DNA from: UBA9547 sp044349205
Lineage (GTDB): Bacteria > Bacteroidota > Bacteroidia > Cytophagales > UBA9547
NCBI GenBank assembly: GCA_044349205.1
Contig: JBIKRJ010000041.1
Location: forward strand, 1 to 14,342
Direction of reading: 5' to 3'
DNA length: 14,342 nt
The first letter of the stretch is position 1; each line of letters opens with the position of its first letter. A program made the translations under genes and the position numbers. Of this stretch, positions 6,811-14,342 are shown piece by piece. Below the pieces are notes generated by a model, which did no database searches, was not told the DNA's origin, and worked only from the letters and a program-made list of their open reading frames with translations.

Positions 6811-7590
6811 ATGAGTGCTTTAAGCAATAATTTGAAGTTTTTGAGAAAGGCGAAGGGCTTTACGCAAGAAGAGTTAGCTGAAAAATTGGGGATGACGAGA
6901 TCTATTTTGGGTTCTTACGAGGAGTCCAGGGCAGAACCTAAATTACTTACGCTTCAAAATATTTCAAACTATTTTCAAGTAAGTATCGACGAATTGATAA
7001 GCAAAGATTTGAGCAAAGGTTCTGCCTCTACAATCGGTATTGCGTCCGACTTGCGAATATTACCTATTGTGGTGAGTCCTGAAAACAGAGAGCTCATAAA
7101 TGTAGTCCCCAATAAAGCTAGTGCAGGCTATTTAAATGGTTTTGCCGACCAAGAATACATAAAAGATTTGTCCTGTTTTTCGCTTCCGCTCAATGAAATA
7201 TCTCAAAATAAAACCTATCGAATCTTTCAAATAAAAGGTGACAGCATGTTGCCTATTGCGCCCGATTCCTACATTATTACGTATTACCAAGAAAATTGGC
7301 AAGAAATTAAAGACAACGACTGCTATGTGGTTTTAACCAAAGAGGAAGGAATCGTGTACAAACGTGTGCTGAATAAAATTTCGGAAAGTAATACCATCGT
7401 TTTGAGGTCTGACAACCTAGCCTATGAACCTTATGAAGTAAATATGGAGACGGTTTTGGAGCTTTGGAAGGCCATAGGATATATTAGTTTCCAATTGCCA
7501 AAAGGAGAGGAACTATCACTTGAAAAACTTTCGAGTTTGGTACTCGACCTACAAAAAGAACTGATCGAGATGAAGAAAAACCAAAACTAA
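6811..7590 (+). CDS. LexA-like XRE-family repressor with S24 autocleavage domain
   Basis: This is a 259-aa protein. Residues 6-62 form an XRE/Cro-type helix-turn-helix (LRKAKGFTQEELAEKLGMTR, then SYEESRAEP). Residues about 85-230 are a LexA/UmuD-type S24 domain: an Ala105-Gly106 scissile pair in NKASAGYLNG, nucleophile Ser145 in KGDSMLP, and general-base Lys184 in GIVYKRV. The 39-residue Ser-Lys spacing is close to that of LexA. A short charged helix (about 236-256) ends the protein. Such repressors dimerise on DNA and cut themselves when stimulated by RecA filaments, or sometimes by another signal. The gene is divergent from recA and shares a palindrome-containing control region with it, which suggests that it represses itself and recA. 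It is not canonical LexA, since its HTH is XRE-type, not the winged-helix LexA type. It could instead be a domesticated phage repressor, but no phage genes are nearby. Confidence 0.93.
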   Translation: MSALSNNLKFLRKAKGFTQEELAEKLGMTRSILGSYEESRAEPKLLTLQNISNYFQVSIDELISKDLSKGSASTIGIASDLRILPIVVSPENRELINVVPNKASAGYLNGFADQEYIKDLSCFSLPLNEISQNKTYRIFQIKGDSMLPIAPDSYIITYYQENWQEIKDNDCYVVLTKEEGIVYKRVLNKISESNTIVLRSDNLAYEPYEVNMETVLELWKAIGYISFQLPKGEELSLEKLSSLVLDLQKELIEMKKNQN

Positions 7591-7615
7591 AAGGTTCGCT
7601 TTTCTTTCGTTCTGC

Positions 7616-9022
7616 TTACAACATTTCCCTTACATCGGTCACTTTACCCGTAACTGCTGCAGCTGCTGCCATCAATGGACTAGCCAAAAAGGTGCGCGCG
7701 CCAGGACCTTGACGACCTTCAAAATTTCGGTTTGAAGTAGAAATACAATATTTACCCGCAGGCACTTTGTCTTCATTCATACCCAAACAAGCCGAACAGC
7801 CAGGTTCCCTCAAATCGAAGCCGGCAGCGGTAAACACTTTGTCCAACCCTTCGGCAACGGCTTGTTTTTCCACTTGTTTAGAACCAGGAATTATCCATAC
7901 TTCCACACCTGTCGCTTTTTTCTTTCCTTTAACAAAATCGGCTACTTGGCGCAAATCTTCGATACGGGAATTGGTGCAGCTGCCTATAAAAACGTAATCA
8001 ATTTTTTGCCCCAGCATTTCCTGCCCTTCTTTCAACCCCATGTAAGCCAATGATTTTTGGAAAGAAGGTATCTCGTTTTTGTCGGCCAAATCGTGTGCAG
8101 TAGGAAGCGATTCGGTGATTTTTACACCCATACCCGGATTGGTTCCGTAGGTTATCATGGGTGCTATATCGGATGCATCAAATTTCAATACTTTATCAAA
8201 CACGGCTGTTTCATCTGAATAAAGGGTTTTCCAATATTCCAAAGCTTTGTCCCAATCCTTGCCTTTAGGGGTATGTTCGCGGCCTTTCAAATAGGCAAAA
8301 GTGGTTTCGTCGGGGGCTATCATGCCGCAGCGTCCTCCCATTTCAATGCTCATGTTGCAAATGGTCATACGCGCTTCCATAGAAAGGCTACGAATAGCCG
8401 ATCCTGCAAATTCAACGGCGTAACCATTGGCGCCAGCCGCCGATATTTTACTGATGATGTATAAAATGATGTCTTTGGAGGTCACTCCTTTGCCCAAATT
8501 TCCGTTGATTTCAATCTTCATGCGTTTGGGTTTGTATTGCAAAATGCATTGTGTGGCCATTACCATTTCTACCTCGCTGGTGCCAATGCCAAAAGCAATG
8601 GCGCCAAAAGCGCCGTGGGTAGAAGTATGGCTGTCGCCGCACACAATCGTCATGCCGGGTTGTGTGACCCCTAATTCTGGGCCTATAACATGCACGATGC
8701 CTTGGTTTTGGTGCCCCAAACCGAAAAGTTGCACCCCGAATTCTTGGCAGTTTTGGGTTAGTTTTTCGACTTGAAAACGTGACAAGGCTTCTTTTATGGG
8801 TAAATGTTGGTCTTTGGTGGGTACGTTATGGTCGGCGGTGGCCAAAGTTTTTTGCACACTAAACAAGGGAAGACCTCTTTTGCGCAGTCCGTCGAATGCC
8901 TGTGGGCTTGTAACTTCGTGAATGTATTGCATGTTGATGTACAGCACATCGGGATAGCCAGGTTGCGAATACACCACATGTGCGTCCCATACTTTGTCGA
9001 ACAGCGTTTTACCAGAACTCAT
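7616..9022 (-). CDS. leuC: 3-isopropylmalate dehydratase large subunit
   Basis: This 468-aa protein is full length for bacterial LeuC. It isomerises 2-isopropylmalate to 3-isopropylmalate in leucine synthesis, as a heterodimer with LeuD and with a [4Fe-4S] cluster. The three cluster ligands are visible: Cys349 in GSCTNSR, and Cys409 and Cys412 in GCSACLGMN. The N-terminus [14 protein letters not shown], the [13 protein letters not shown] segment (128-140) and the [20 protein letters not shown] segment (430-449) are family hallmarks. A -7 box at 9041-9048 gives a short leader and supports the ATG at 9020-9022. The usual partner leuD and the other leucine genes are not adjacent: the gene is followed by the convergent repressor gene and preceded by a peptide transporter. 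The gap to the convergent repressor gene is 25 bp with no clear terminator. Confidence 0.97.
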   Translation of the reverse strand: MSSGKTLFDKVWDAHVVYSQPGYPDVLYINMQYIHEVTSPQAFDGLRKRGLPLFSVQKTLATADHNVPTKDQHLPIKEALSRFQVEKLTQNCQEFGVQLFGLGHQNQGIVHVIGPELGVTQPGMTIVCGDSHTSTHGAFGAIAFGIGTSEVEMVMATQCILQYKPKRMKIEINGNLGKGVTSKDIILYIISKISAAGANGYAVEFAGSAIRSLSMEARMTICNMSIEMGGRCGMIAPDETTFAYLKGREHTPKGKDWDKALEYWKTLYSDETAVFDKVLKFDASDIAPMITYGTNPGMGVKITESLPTAHDLADKNEIPSFQKSLAYMGLKEGQEMLGQKIDYVFIGSCTNSRIEDLRQVADFVKGKKKATGVEVWIIPGSKQVEKQAVAEGLDKVFTAAGFDLREPGCSACLGMNEDKVPAGKYCISTSNRNFEGRQGPGARTFLASPLMAAAAAVTGKVTDVREML

Positions 9023-9040
9023 TTGTTAAAAATTAAAAGG

Positions 9041-9048
9041 CAAATATA
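9041..9048 (-). promoter_or_regulatory. Candidate leuC -7 box (TATATTTG)
   Basis: The minus strand reads TATATTTG from 9048 to 9041, matching TAnnTTTG and identical to the box in front of recA. It predicts initiation near 9034 and a leader of about 12 nt. No clear TTG is present at -33. It suggests leuC has its own promoter and is not simply read through from the transporter gene 98 bp upstream. Confidence 0.5.
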
Positions 9049-9120
9049 CTTAGTTGAGGGGAAAATTTGTCAGTTGCTTATGGGCAGTTGACGAATATAA
9101 CAAATAGCAAAGGGGTCAAC

Positions 9121-10452
9121 TTAAACTTCCTGCACATACGATTTCTCTTTGTAGTTTTTCGCAACAAAAATGAAGACAACAGAGGTGGCTAGCATCAATA
9201 ACACAAAAAACCAATAATAGTTCGCGCCTTCCAATTTGCTCGTGCCATCGGGATTTTGGATAAAAATATTGACCAATGCTGTGATAAGGTTGCCCAATGA
9301 GATGGAAAGCATATACATGCCCATTATGAGCGATTTCATGCTGTTGGGTGCTTGTGAATATGAAAATTCTAGACCTGTGCCATACACCATTACCTCGGCG
9401 GCGGTCAAAATAAAGTAGGCAAGGCCTTGCCACAGAATTGAAACTTCGACCTTTTGTTGGATTTTTATTTCAACCCAAGCGATTACGACAAAAGACAAGG
9501 CCGTTAGAAACATGCCAATGGATATTTTGCGCAGCGGACTGAGCGGAAAAAAGGTGCTTACCCTTGGGTACAAGGAAAAAGTAAACAAAGGGACAAAAAT
9601 GATGACAAAAATTGCGTTGAAAGACTGTAGCTGGTCGGGGAAAATTTCGAATTTTGTAAAACCCAAATCGATGATTTTGTTCATAAACGGGGAGTCGGCC
9701 TGCAACACCCACGAAGAGCCTGTTTGCTCGTATAAAGACCAGAAAATGGCGATAAAAAGATAAATAATGCCAAGTCCAATCAAGGATTTTTGCACTTCCT
9801 TTTTTTTAAACTCAGTCAAGTATTGTTCAAAACCAACCGGTTTCACCACCGAATATTTAGTTCTGCCGAACCAAAAAAAAATGGTGGCCACAATCATCAA
9901 AGCACCTGGAACTCCAAATGCGACATTGGCGCCATAGGCTCTCAGCAAAAAAGGAGTGAGCAAAATAGACAACACCGAACCCACATTGATAGAGAGGTAA
10001 AACATGTTGTACACCTTTTCCAACAAATGGAAATTCTTTTTGTCAAATTGGTCGCCCACATGGGCCGAAACACAAGGTTTTATGCCGCCAGAACCGATAG
10101 CAATCATGGTCAAACCCAAAGACAAGCCCAGACGAGTTTCGTCGAGCGAAAGTGCCAGGTGGCCAGCGCAATACAGCAAGGAAAGTGTGATGATGGTACG
10201 GTATTTGCCCCAGAAAATATCTGACAAAAGGGCTCCCAAAATGGGAAAGAAATAATTGGCAGTGACAAAAAGATGATACCATACTTTGCTTTCTTCGGCC
10301 GACATGGGAGCTGGGTTGCCCGCAGCATCCAAGAGGTATTTAGTCATGAAAACAGTTAAAATTGTTTTCATACCATAATAACTGAAGCGTTCAGCTAGCT
10401 CGTTGCCTATGATGTAGGGAATGCCTTTCGGCATTTTGTTGTTGTTTTCCAT
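9121..10452 (-). CDS. POT/PTR2-family proton-coupled oligopeptide transporter
   Basis: This is a 443-aa polytopic inner-membrane protein. POT-family signatures are ExxERFSYYG at 18-27 (proton-coupling motif of helix 1), GSGGIKPCVSAHVGDQF at 120-136, FYLSINVGS at 151-159 (PTR2 signature) and FWSLYEQTGSSW at 237-248. SYSQAPNSMKS at 364-374 is a further family element. It imports di- and tripeptides driven by the proton gradient. The length is slightly below the usual 450-550 aa of bacterial members, consistent with a compact helix set. Hydrophobic segments are spread through to about residue 431. It is on the same strand as leuC, 98 bp upstream, so limited cotranscription is possible. It is divergent from the small membrane-protein gene at 10574, and I found no good -7 box for it in the 121-bp gap. 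Confidence 0.95.
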   Translation of the reverse strand: MENNNKMPKGIPYIIGNELAERFSYYGMKTILTVFMTKYLLDAAGNPAPMSAEESKVWYHLFVTANYFFPILGALLSDIFWGKYRTIITLSLLYCAGHLALSLDETRLGLSLGLTMIAIGSGGIKPCVSAHVGDQFDKKNFHLLEKVYNMFYLSINVGSVLSILLTPFLLRAYGANVAFGVPGALMIVATIFFWFGRTKYSVVKPVGFEQYLTEFKKKEVQKSLIGLGIIYLFIAIFWSLYEQTGSSWVLQADSPFMNKIIDLGFTKFEIFPDQLQSFNAIFVIIFVPLFTFSLYPRVSTFFPLSPLRKISIGMFLTALSFVVIAWVEIKIQQKVEVSILWQGLAYFILTAAEVMVYGTGLEFSYSQAPNSMKSLIMGMYMLSISLGNLITALVNIFIQNPDGTSKLEGANYYWFFVLLMLATSVVFIFVAKNYKEKSYVQEV

Positions 10453-10547
10453 CTTTCAAAAACACAAATCTGTTCATTTTTCAGCGGGGTGACAAAAACA
10501 CTTGTAAAAATGTGGTTCACAAGCCACTAACAATTGCTTGTTTTGCC

Positions 10548-10555
10548 TAAGTTTG
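10548..10555 (+). promoter_or_regulatory. Candidate -7 box (TAAGTTTG) of the small membrane-protein gene
   Basis: TAAGTTTG matches TAnnTTTG exactly. Transcription would begin near 10562, so the in-frame ATG at 10538 would lie upstream of the transcript. This favours ATG 10574 as the start. No TTG is seen at the ideal -33 distance. Confidence 0.45.
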
Positions 10556-10573
10556 CATCTGCACAAAAAAATT

Positions 10574-11029
10574 ATGAGCATGTATCAACCGCTTCTTATT
10601 ATTCATTCCTTGTTACGCTACGCAGTATTGTTTGCGGCATTGTATGCCATATATCGTGCGGTAGTAGGTTGGCAAAAGAACCTTCCTTACACTTCGGACG
10701 ACAACAAGGCAAGCGTGTTTCTAATCATCTTTGTGCATACTCAGTTGCTTTTGGGTTTGGTGTTATATTTTTGGTTAAGTCCTTGGGCTTCTGCTTCCTT
10801 CGATATGAAAGACCCCGTGGTGCGGTTTTGGAAGGTAGAACATCTTTCCACCATGCTCATTGCCATTGCGTTGTTCCAAGTTGGGCGTATTGTTTCGAAG
10901 AAATCGGCTACCGATTTGCTTAAACACAAAAAAGCAGCCATTTTTTATATCATCGCATTTGTCATTTTGATGGCAGGTATTCCGTGGCCTTTCATGAAAA
11001 CCGTGGGAAGGAATTTGTTGCCTTTCTGA
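10574..11029 (+). CDS. Four-helix membrane protein, cytochrome-b-like
   Basis: From ATG 10574 this gives a 151-aa protein with four hydrophobic helices at about 6-33, 47-68, 88-107 and 120-136. Histidines sit in or at the ends of the first three (His11, His55, His90), and a fourth, His118, is at the start of helix 4. Conserved-looking blocks are LLIIHSLLRY, YTSDDNKASVFL, VRFWKVEH and GIPWPF. In Bacteroidota, proteins with this pattern are commonly labelled cytochrome b-like. Haem binding by the intramembrane histidines is plausible but not proven. The frame is open back to ATG 10538, but that extension overlaps the -7 box and is not hydrophobic-helix-like, so I prefer 10574 (10580 is also possible). 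MBOAT starts 12 bases after the stop, so cotranscription is possible despite the change in base composition. Confidence 0.75.
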   Translation: MSMYQPLLIIHSLLRYAVLFAALYAIYRAVVGWQKNLPYTSDDNKASVFLIIFVHTQLLLGLVLYFWLSPWASASFDMKDPVVRFWKVEHLSTMLIAIALFQVGRIVSKKSATDLLKHKKAAIFYIIAFVILMAGIPWPFMKTVGRNLLPF

Positions 11030-11041
11030 AAAGTGTGAATT

Positions 11042-12451
11042 ATGCTTTTTAGCAGCTATCAATTTTTAATTCTCTTTTTTCTAACATTTGTAGTTTACTA
11101 TTTACCCGTAATAAAGTCATTCCAAACTTGGATTTTGATTTTATCGAGTTTGATATTTTACTCATACAATAATCCAATACTTGTAGCTCTTCTTTTATTT
11201 TCCATTTTCATAAATGCTACAACAAGTTATTTAGTTTATTACCATCGTGGATTAAACAAAAAACTAGTAGCTACAGCAGGTGTTGTGTCTAATCTCTTCA
11301 TCATTGTGTTTTTTAAATACAGTGGAATGTTGTCCAACAGCTTTGGGTTGAACAACACAGACATTGGGCAGTTCCTTATATCATTACCATTGCCACTCGG
11401 AATTTCCTTTTTTACTTTCGAGGGAATCACTTTGCTGGTGGATACCTACAAAAGCAGAAATTCTGAAAAGTATGATTCAGTCATTAAAAGGACATTTTTA
11501 GAACATTTATCAAATACGATATTGTTTGTTTCTTTCTTTCCTCATCTCATTGCAGGTCCAATTTTGAAAGCACATGAGTTTTATCCACAGATAGGCCGCA
11601 AAAGATTTACAGATATCAATTGGGATATTGCATTCAAGCAACTGGTAGTTGGTTATTTTTTAAAAAATGTAATTGCCGATAATCTAAAAGATCAAACATT
11701 CTGGATAGAATATCCTTATTTTCTAAATGAATCGAGTGAAACTCTTTTCATCATGTTGTTTGGTTATTCCATGCAAATTTTTGCCGATTTTGCTGGTTAC
11801 TCACTTATTGCACTAGGTTTGGCCACACTTTTAGGATACACTTTGCAAGGAAATTTTAATTTTCCCTATATATCATTATCATTTGCTGAATTTTGGAGAA
11901 GGTGGCATATATCGCTTTCTACCTTTTTAAAAGAGTATTTATACATTCCTCTTGGGGGAAATAGAAATGGTAAAGTCAGAACATATTTCAACCTATTTGC
12001 CACTATGGTACTTGGTGGTTTGTGGCACGGTGCTGCATGGAGTTATGCCATTTGGGGAATGGCACATGGCCTGTTTTTAGGGATAGAAAGAATTGTCAAT
12101 GATTTTTTCAAAATAAAACTTGGGTCTTTCATGCTAGTATTAAGAGGACTTATGGTTTTTATTTTCGTCACATTTGCTTGGCTTTTTTTCAAGTTGCCTG
12201 AATTTTCGCACGTAATTCTTTATATACAAGCAATGTTGAACAATCTTGGAAAAAATTCAGACATCAAAAAAAATATTATCATTTTGGTTTATTCTTTTCC
12301 TGTTATAGTGTATCATCTCAATGGGTATTTGAGGGAGAAAAGATTAGATTTTGTCATGCAAAAGTACCAGTATGTGTTTTATGGAATGATGTTATTCCTG
12401 CTAATATTAAACTCTGGAAGCACTGCCGATTTTATCTATTTTCAATTCTAA
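11042..12451 (+). CDS. MBOAT-family membrane-bound O-acyltransferase (AlgI/DltB/PatA-like)
   Basis: This 469-aa protein has multiple hydrophobic helices from residue 5 to the C-terminus. Family hallmarks are FPHLIAGPI at 166-174, FADFAGYS at 247-254, FAEFWRRWHISLSTFLKEYLYIPLGG (His289) and LGGLWHGAAWSYAIWG at 324-339 with the presumed catalytic His329. Enzymes of this group pass an acyl group across the inner membrane to a periplasmic polysaccharide or cell-wall polymer, usually with an SGNH-fold partner. The next gene, whose ATG directly abuts this stop, is such a partner. The polymer acylated here is unknown, because no glycan-synthesis genes are in the window. The gene is notably AT-rich compared with recA, leuC or the ATP-grasp gene, which may mean separate ancestry. 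Confidence 0.94.
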   Translation: MLFSSYQFLILFFLTFVVYYLPVIKSFQTWILILSSLIFYSYNNPILVALLLFSIFINATTSYLVYYHRGLNKKLVATAGVVSNLFIIVFFKYSGMLSNSFGLNNTDIGQFLISLPLPLGISFFTFEGITLLVDTYKSRNSEKYDSVIKRTFLEHLSNTILFVSFFPHLIAGPILKAHEFYPQIGRKRFTDINWDIAFKQLVVGYFLKNVIADNLKDQTFWIEYPYFLNESSETLFIMLFGYSMQIFADFAGYSLIALGLATLLGYTLQGNFNFPYISLSFAEFWRRWHISLSTFLKEYLYIPLGGNRNGKVRTYFNLFATMVLGGLWHGAAWSYAIWGMAHGLFLGIERIVNDFFKIKLGSFMLVLRGLMVFIFVTFAWLFFKLPEFSHVILYIQAMLNNLGKNSDIKKNIIILVYSFPVIVYHLNGYLREKRLDFVMQKYQYVFYGMMLFLLILNSGSTADFIYFQF

Positions 12452-13348
12452 ATGAAAATAAAGTCTGCCATATTTTGTATTCTTCAACTCATAGGTTATT
12501 CCTTTTTGGTCAATTATTTCATTAAAATATCACATATATCAGGTGACCAAGGCCAGTGGTCTTCAAATTTGATTAAAACGCAAAGTTTCCTTTACGATTA
12601 TTCGCCAAAGCAATACAACTGTCTAATAGGTACGTCTTTAACTGCTCGATTGCACGATTTGCCGCATTCTTTTTATTGTTTCGGCTTATCGGGGTTAAGT
12701 GTAATTGACGGTTTGAAAATTCTAAAACATAAAAAACAATTGCCCGATACCCTTTTGGTTGAAATAAATCTTCTTGCCACTAGACCTGAATCCGAAGAAT
12801 TTATTAAAAAAATAGCTCCCAATAAGTTTTTCGTTGAATTAAAAGAGAACGCTTTTTTACAAGAAAGGTATATTCCTTTAGGTATACTTTCCAACTTCAT
12901 AATGAATGTATTTGAGCCATTGTATGCTCACATAAAGCCTTATTATTTTATTTTAGCTTACAAAATCGGACAATTTTTTTCCAATAACACCACCAAAAAC
13001 AATGAATTAAGTTTTGAGAAAGCAGTGCTTTTAGGATTACAGACTAAAGAAATCGATACAATTCAAATCAATCATCGATTTCAGGAGATAAGCAATATTT
13101 TAACTGAATTGGAAAAAAAATCGGTGGTTTTGGTTTTTTACGAGTTGCCATCAAAATGTGAAAACAGAAACTCGGCAAGTATTTCATACAACAGAATGTT
13201 GTCTAACAAAAAATTCAATCCAACGCAATACAAATATATTTCTGACAAGAATTGTGAAAAATATTCATTTACAGATGGTATTCACCTTGATGAAAAAAGT
13301 GCAAAATCAGCTTGTCATTTTTTATTGACATACTTGCGTTTGCCTTAA
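12452..13348 (+). CDS. SGNH-like membrane-anchored partner of the MBOAT acyltransferase
   Basis: This 298-aa protein has an N-terminal membrane anchor or signal helix (about 5-25), suggesting a periplasmic location. It has SGNH/GDSL-like blocks in order: CLIGTSLTARL with possible nucleophile Ser62, FGLSGLSVIDG (77-87, block II glycine region), TLLVEINL with Asn106 at the end of a strand, and FTDGIHLDEKSA with Asp275 and His278 as the catalytic Asp/His pair. The layout resembles AlgJ/AlgX, PatB or DltD-type helpers, but overall sequence is divergent and I do not recognise a named family. Its ATG follows the MBOAT stop with no gap, so the two are translationally coupled and probably work as a pair: MBOAT moves the acyl group and this protein attaches it to the final acceptor. 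It is strongly AT-rich. It is convergent, with zero gap, with the adaptor gene at 13349. Confidence 0.75.
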   Translation: MKIKSAIFCILQLIGYSFLVNYFIKISHISGDQGQWSSNLIKTQSFLYDYSPKQYNCLIGTSLTARLHDLPHSFYCFGLSGLSVIDGLKILKHKKQLPDTLLVEINLLATRPESEEFIKKIAPNKFFVELKENAFLQERYIPLGILSNFIMNVFEPLYAHIKPYYFILAYKIGQFFSNNTTKNNELSFEKAVLLGLQTKEIDTIQINHRFQEISNILTELEKKSVVLVFYELPSKCENRNSASISYNRMLSNKKFNPTQYKYISDKNCEKYSFTDGIHLDEKSAKSACHFLLTYLRLP

Positions 13349-14342
13349 TCACTCTTTCATCATTTCTGCATTGAGGTAGTAAGCACCATCTGTCACGATT
13401 TTCTTGCTAAGCAAGGCAGATGTATTCTTTATTTCTATCCAACCATTCATACGAATACCCAATTCAATAGGTACTTTGTCAAAATATTTCGTGCCTCTCG
13501 ATTCGTTTTTCAAACAAAAAACAAAATAAGATTTCCCGTTTCCGACAACCGCTTTTTCGGGTATGGCCAAAACAGTTCGTTTATTTGCTTCAATTCGTGC
13601 CGAGACATACATGCCAGGCAAAAGTCCTTTGGCATTTTCTTCGTCAAAATGCACATGCACCCCCACAGTTCGATTGGTGGGGTCTAGGTTCTTCCCAACC
13701 AACCATATTTCACCTTCCATTTTTCTAGTTTCCGCGTTGGGTTGGTAAAAAACTACTTTTTGTCCCTTCACTACTTTGGAAATATCCTGTTCAAATACTT
13801 TCAATTCGATGTGCATGTGGCTGATGTCGATAATTTCAAACAGTACCATTTCGGGCGTGGCAAACTTGCCTATGGAAGCTGCAGAAGATTTGACATACCC
13901 GTCTATAGGAGAGCGGAGTTGAATATGTGAATAAATTTCCCCTTGTTTTACTTTTTCAGCAAAAAGTCCAAGCAATTTTACTTTTTCTTCAAGCGCTTTT
14001 ACAGTAGCTCTTTGGGTTTTGTAGGTGGTTTCAGCTAGTTGAAATTCACGTTTGGAGGTAACGTAGCCCGAAAGCATTTCTTTTTGGCGGCTATATTCCT
14101 CTTCCGCAAATGTCAGTTTGCTGCTTTCCTTAGCCAGTTCTTGTTGCAAGTCGATATAGTTTGGATGGTGAAGTGTTGCCAATACATCGCCTTTGTGTAC
14201 ATGTTGTCCTGAAAGTACATTGCTTTTATCGACATAACCAGGCATTGGAACACTTATCGAAGCCAAGTGTTGGGGAGGTACTTCTACTACGCCATTTGCG
14301 CGTAGTTCCTCGTCCATTTCGGCTATTTGCAATGTATCCAGT
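13349..14342 (-). CDS. RND-efflux periplasmic adaptor (HlyD/CusB-like), 5' end beyond window
   Basis: This frame stays open to the window edge with no stop, so the gene is partial and lacks its true start. A TTG at 14330-14332 is not the start: the frame reads through it to 14341, and no signal peptide is present in the visible part. At least 330 residues are seen. In order they are a first lipoyl half (VPMPGYVDKSNVLSGQHVHKGDVLATL), a long alpha-helical hairpin (about 65 residues, rich in Glu/Lys/Gln), a second lipoyl half (LRSPIDGYVKSS), a beta-barrel domain with PNAET and a GLLPGMYVSARI strand, and a membrane-proximal domain with LAIPEKAVV. This matches CusB/HlyD-type adaptors that link an RND pump to an outer-membrane channel. 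The pump genes are not in view. Metal versus drug specificity cannot be judged: no Met-rich N-terminus is visible. Confidence 0.9.
   Translation of the reverse strand, partial: LDTLQIAEMDEELRANGVVEVPPQHLASISVPMPGYVDKSNVLSGQHVHKGDVLATLHHPNYIDLQQELAKESSKLTFAEEEYSRQKEMLSGYVTSKREFQLAETTYKTQRATVKALEEKVKLLGLFAEKVKQGEIYSHIQLRSPIDGYVKSSAASIGKFATPEMVLFEIIDISHMHIELKVFEQDISKVVKGQKVVFYQPNAETRKMEGEIWLVGKNLDPTNRTVGVHVHFDEENAKGLLPGMYVSARIEANKRTVLAIPEKAVVGNGKSYFVFCLKNESRGTKYFDKVPIELGIRMNGWIEIKNTSALLSKKIVTDGAYYLNAEMMKE

Noticed and set aside
6811..7590. Prophage origin of the S24 repressor marked by nearby phage genes
   Set aside because: No integrase, structural phage gene or attachment-like repeat is in the window. 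The neighbours are recA and leuC.
9084..9121. Seven-base inverted repeat AGTTGAC / GTCAACT between the transporter gene and leuC
   Set aside because: The long loop and absence of a T-run make it a poor terminator, and nothing shows a leucine-responsive leader.
10538..10573. Longer N-terminus for the small membrane protein starting at ATG 10538
   Set aside because: The extension contains the TAAGTTTG -7 box, so it would lie upstream of the predicted transcript start. ATG 10574 is preferred.
14330..14332. TTG as the start codon of the adaptor gene
   Set aside because: The frame continues open to the window edge and no signal peptide is seen, so the gene is cut by the edge.

Overview
The window looks like a chromosomal segment from a member of the Bacteroidota. 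The signs are a RecA with the Bacteroidota-style L2 region, a PD40-propeller/OmpA-like envelope protein, an XRE-S24 repressor of a type common in that phylum, several -7 boxes of the TAnnTTTG type, and A/T-rich leaders in place of clear Shine-Dalgarno sequences. Most of the window has moderate GC. The stretch 11042-13348 is visibly more AT-rich. I see no rRNA, tRNA, CRISPR array, transposase or attachment site. Every intergenic gap is shorter than 200 bp.

Layout from left to right. (1) 44-1522 (-) is a secreted PD40 beta-propeller protein with a degenerate OmpA-like C-terminus. (2) 1662-5088 (+) is a two-gene operon: a fused circularly permuted ATP-grasp/alpha-E protein, then a transglutaminase-like protein that starts with TTG four bases after the first gene's stop. 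This pair matches a predicted but poorly characterised peptide-synthesis/modification system. (3) 5091-5480 (-) is an unrecognised 129-aa protein downstream of recA. (4) 5584-6615 (-) is recA, with a strong hairpin terminator after it. (5) 6616-6810 is the divergent recA/repressor control region, with a 23-bp near-perfect palindrome, related tandem repeats and a TAnnTTTG box facing each way. (6) 6811-7590 (+) is a LexA-like XRE-S24 repressor with an intact Ala-Gly cleavage site and Ser/Lys dyad. (7) 7616-9022 (-) is leuC without an adjacent leuD. (8) 9121-10452 (-) is a POT-family proton-coupled oligopeptide transporter. (9) 10574-11029 (+) is a small four-helix membrane protein with intramembrane histidines, similar to cytochrome-b-like proteins. 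(10) 11042-13348 (+) is an MBOAT O-acyltransferase abutting an SGNH-like partner, probably an acylation module for a surface polymer. (11) 13349-14342 (-) is the 3' part of an RND/HlyD-type periplasmic adaptor whose start lies beyond the window.

Two regions stand out. The first is the recA/S24-repressor pair around a shared palindrome. It looks like a non-canonical SOS switch: RecA filaments would trigger self-cleavage of the repressor, which sits at the recA and repressor promoters. The second is the ATP-grasp/alpha-E/transglutaminase operon, whose substrate is unknown and which here lacks the proteasome-like Anbu peptidase that often accompanies such genes. The MBOAT-SGNH pair is a third module of interest because of its shift in base composition.
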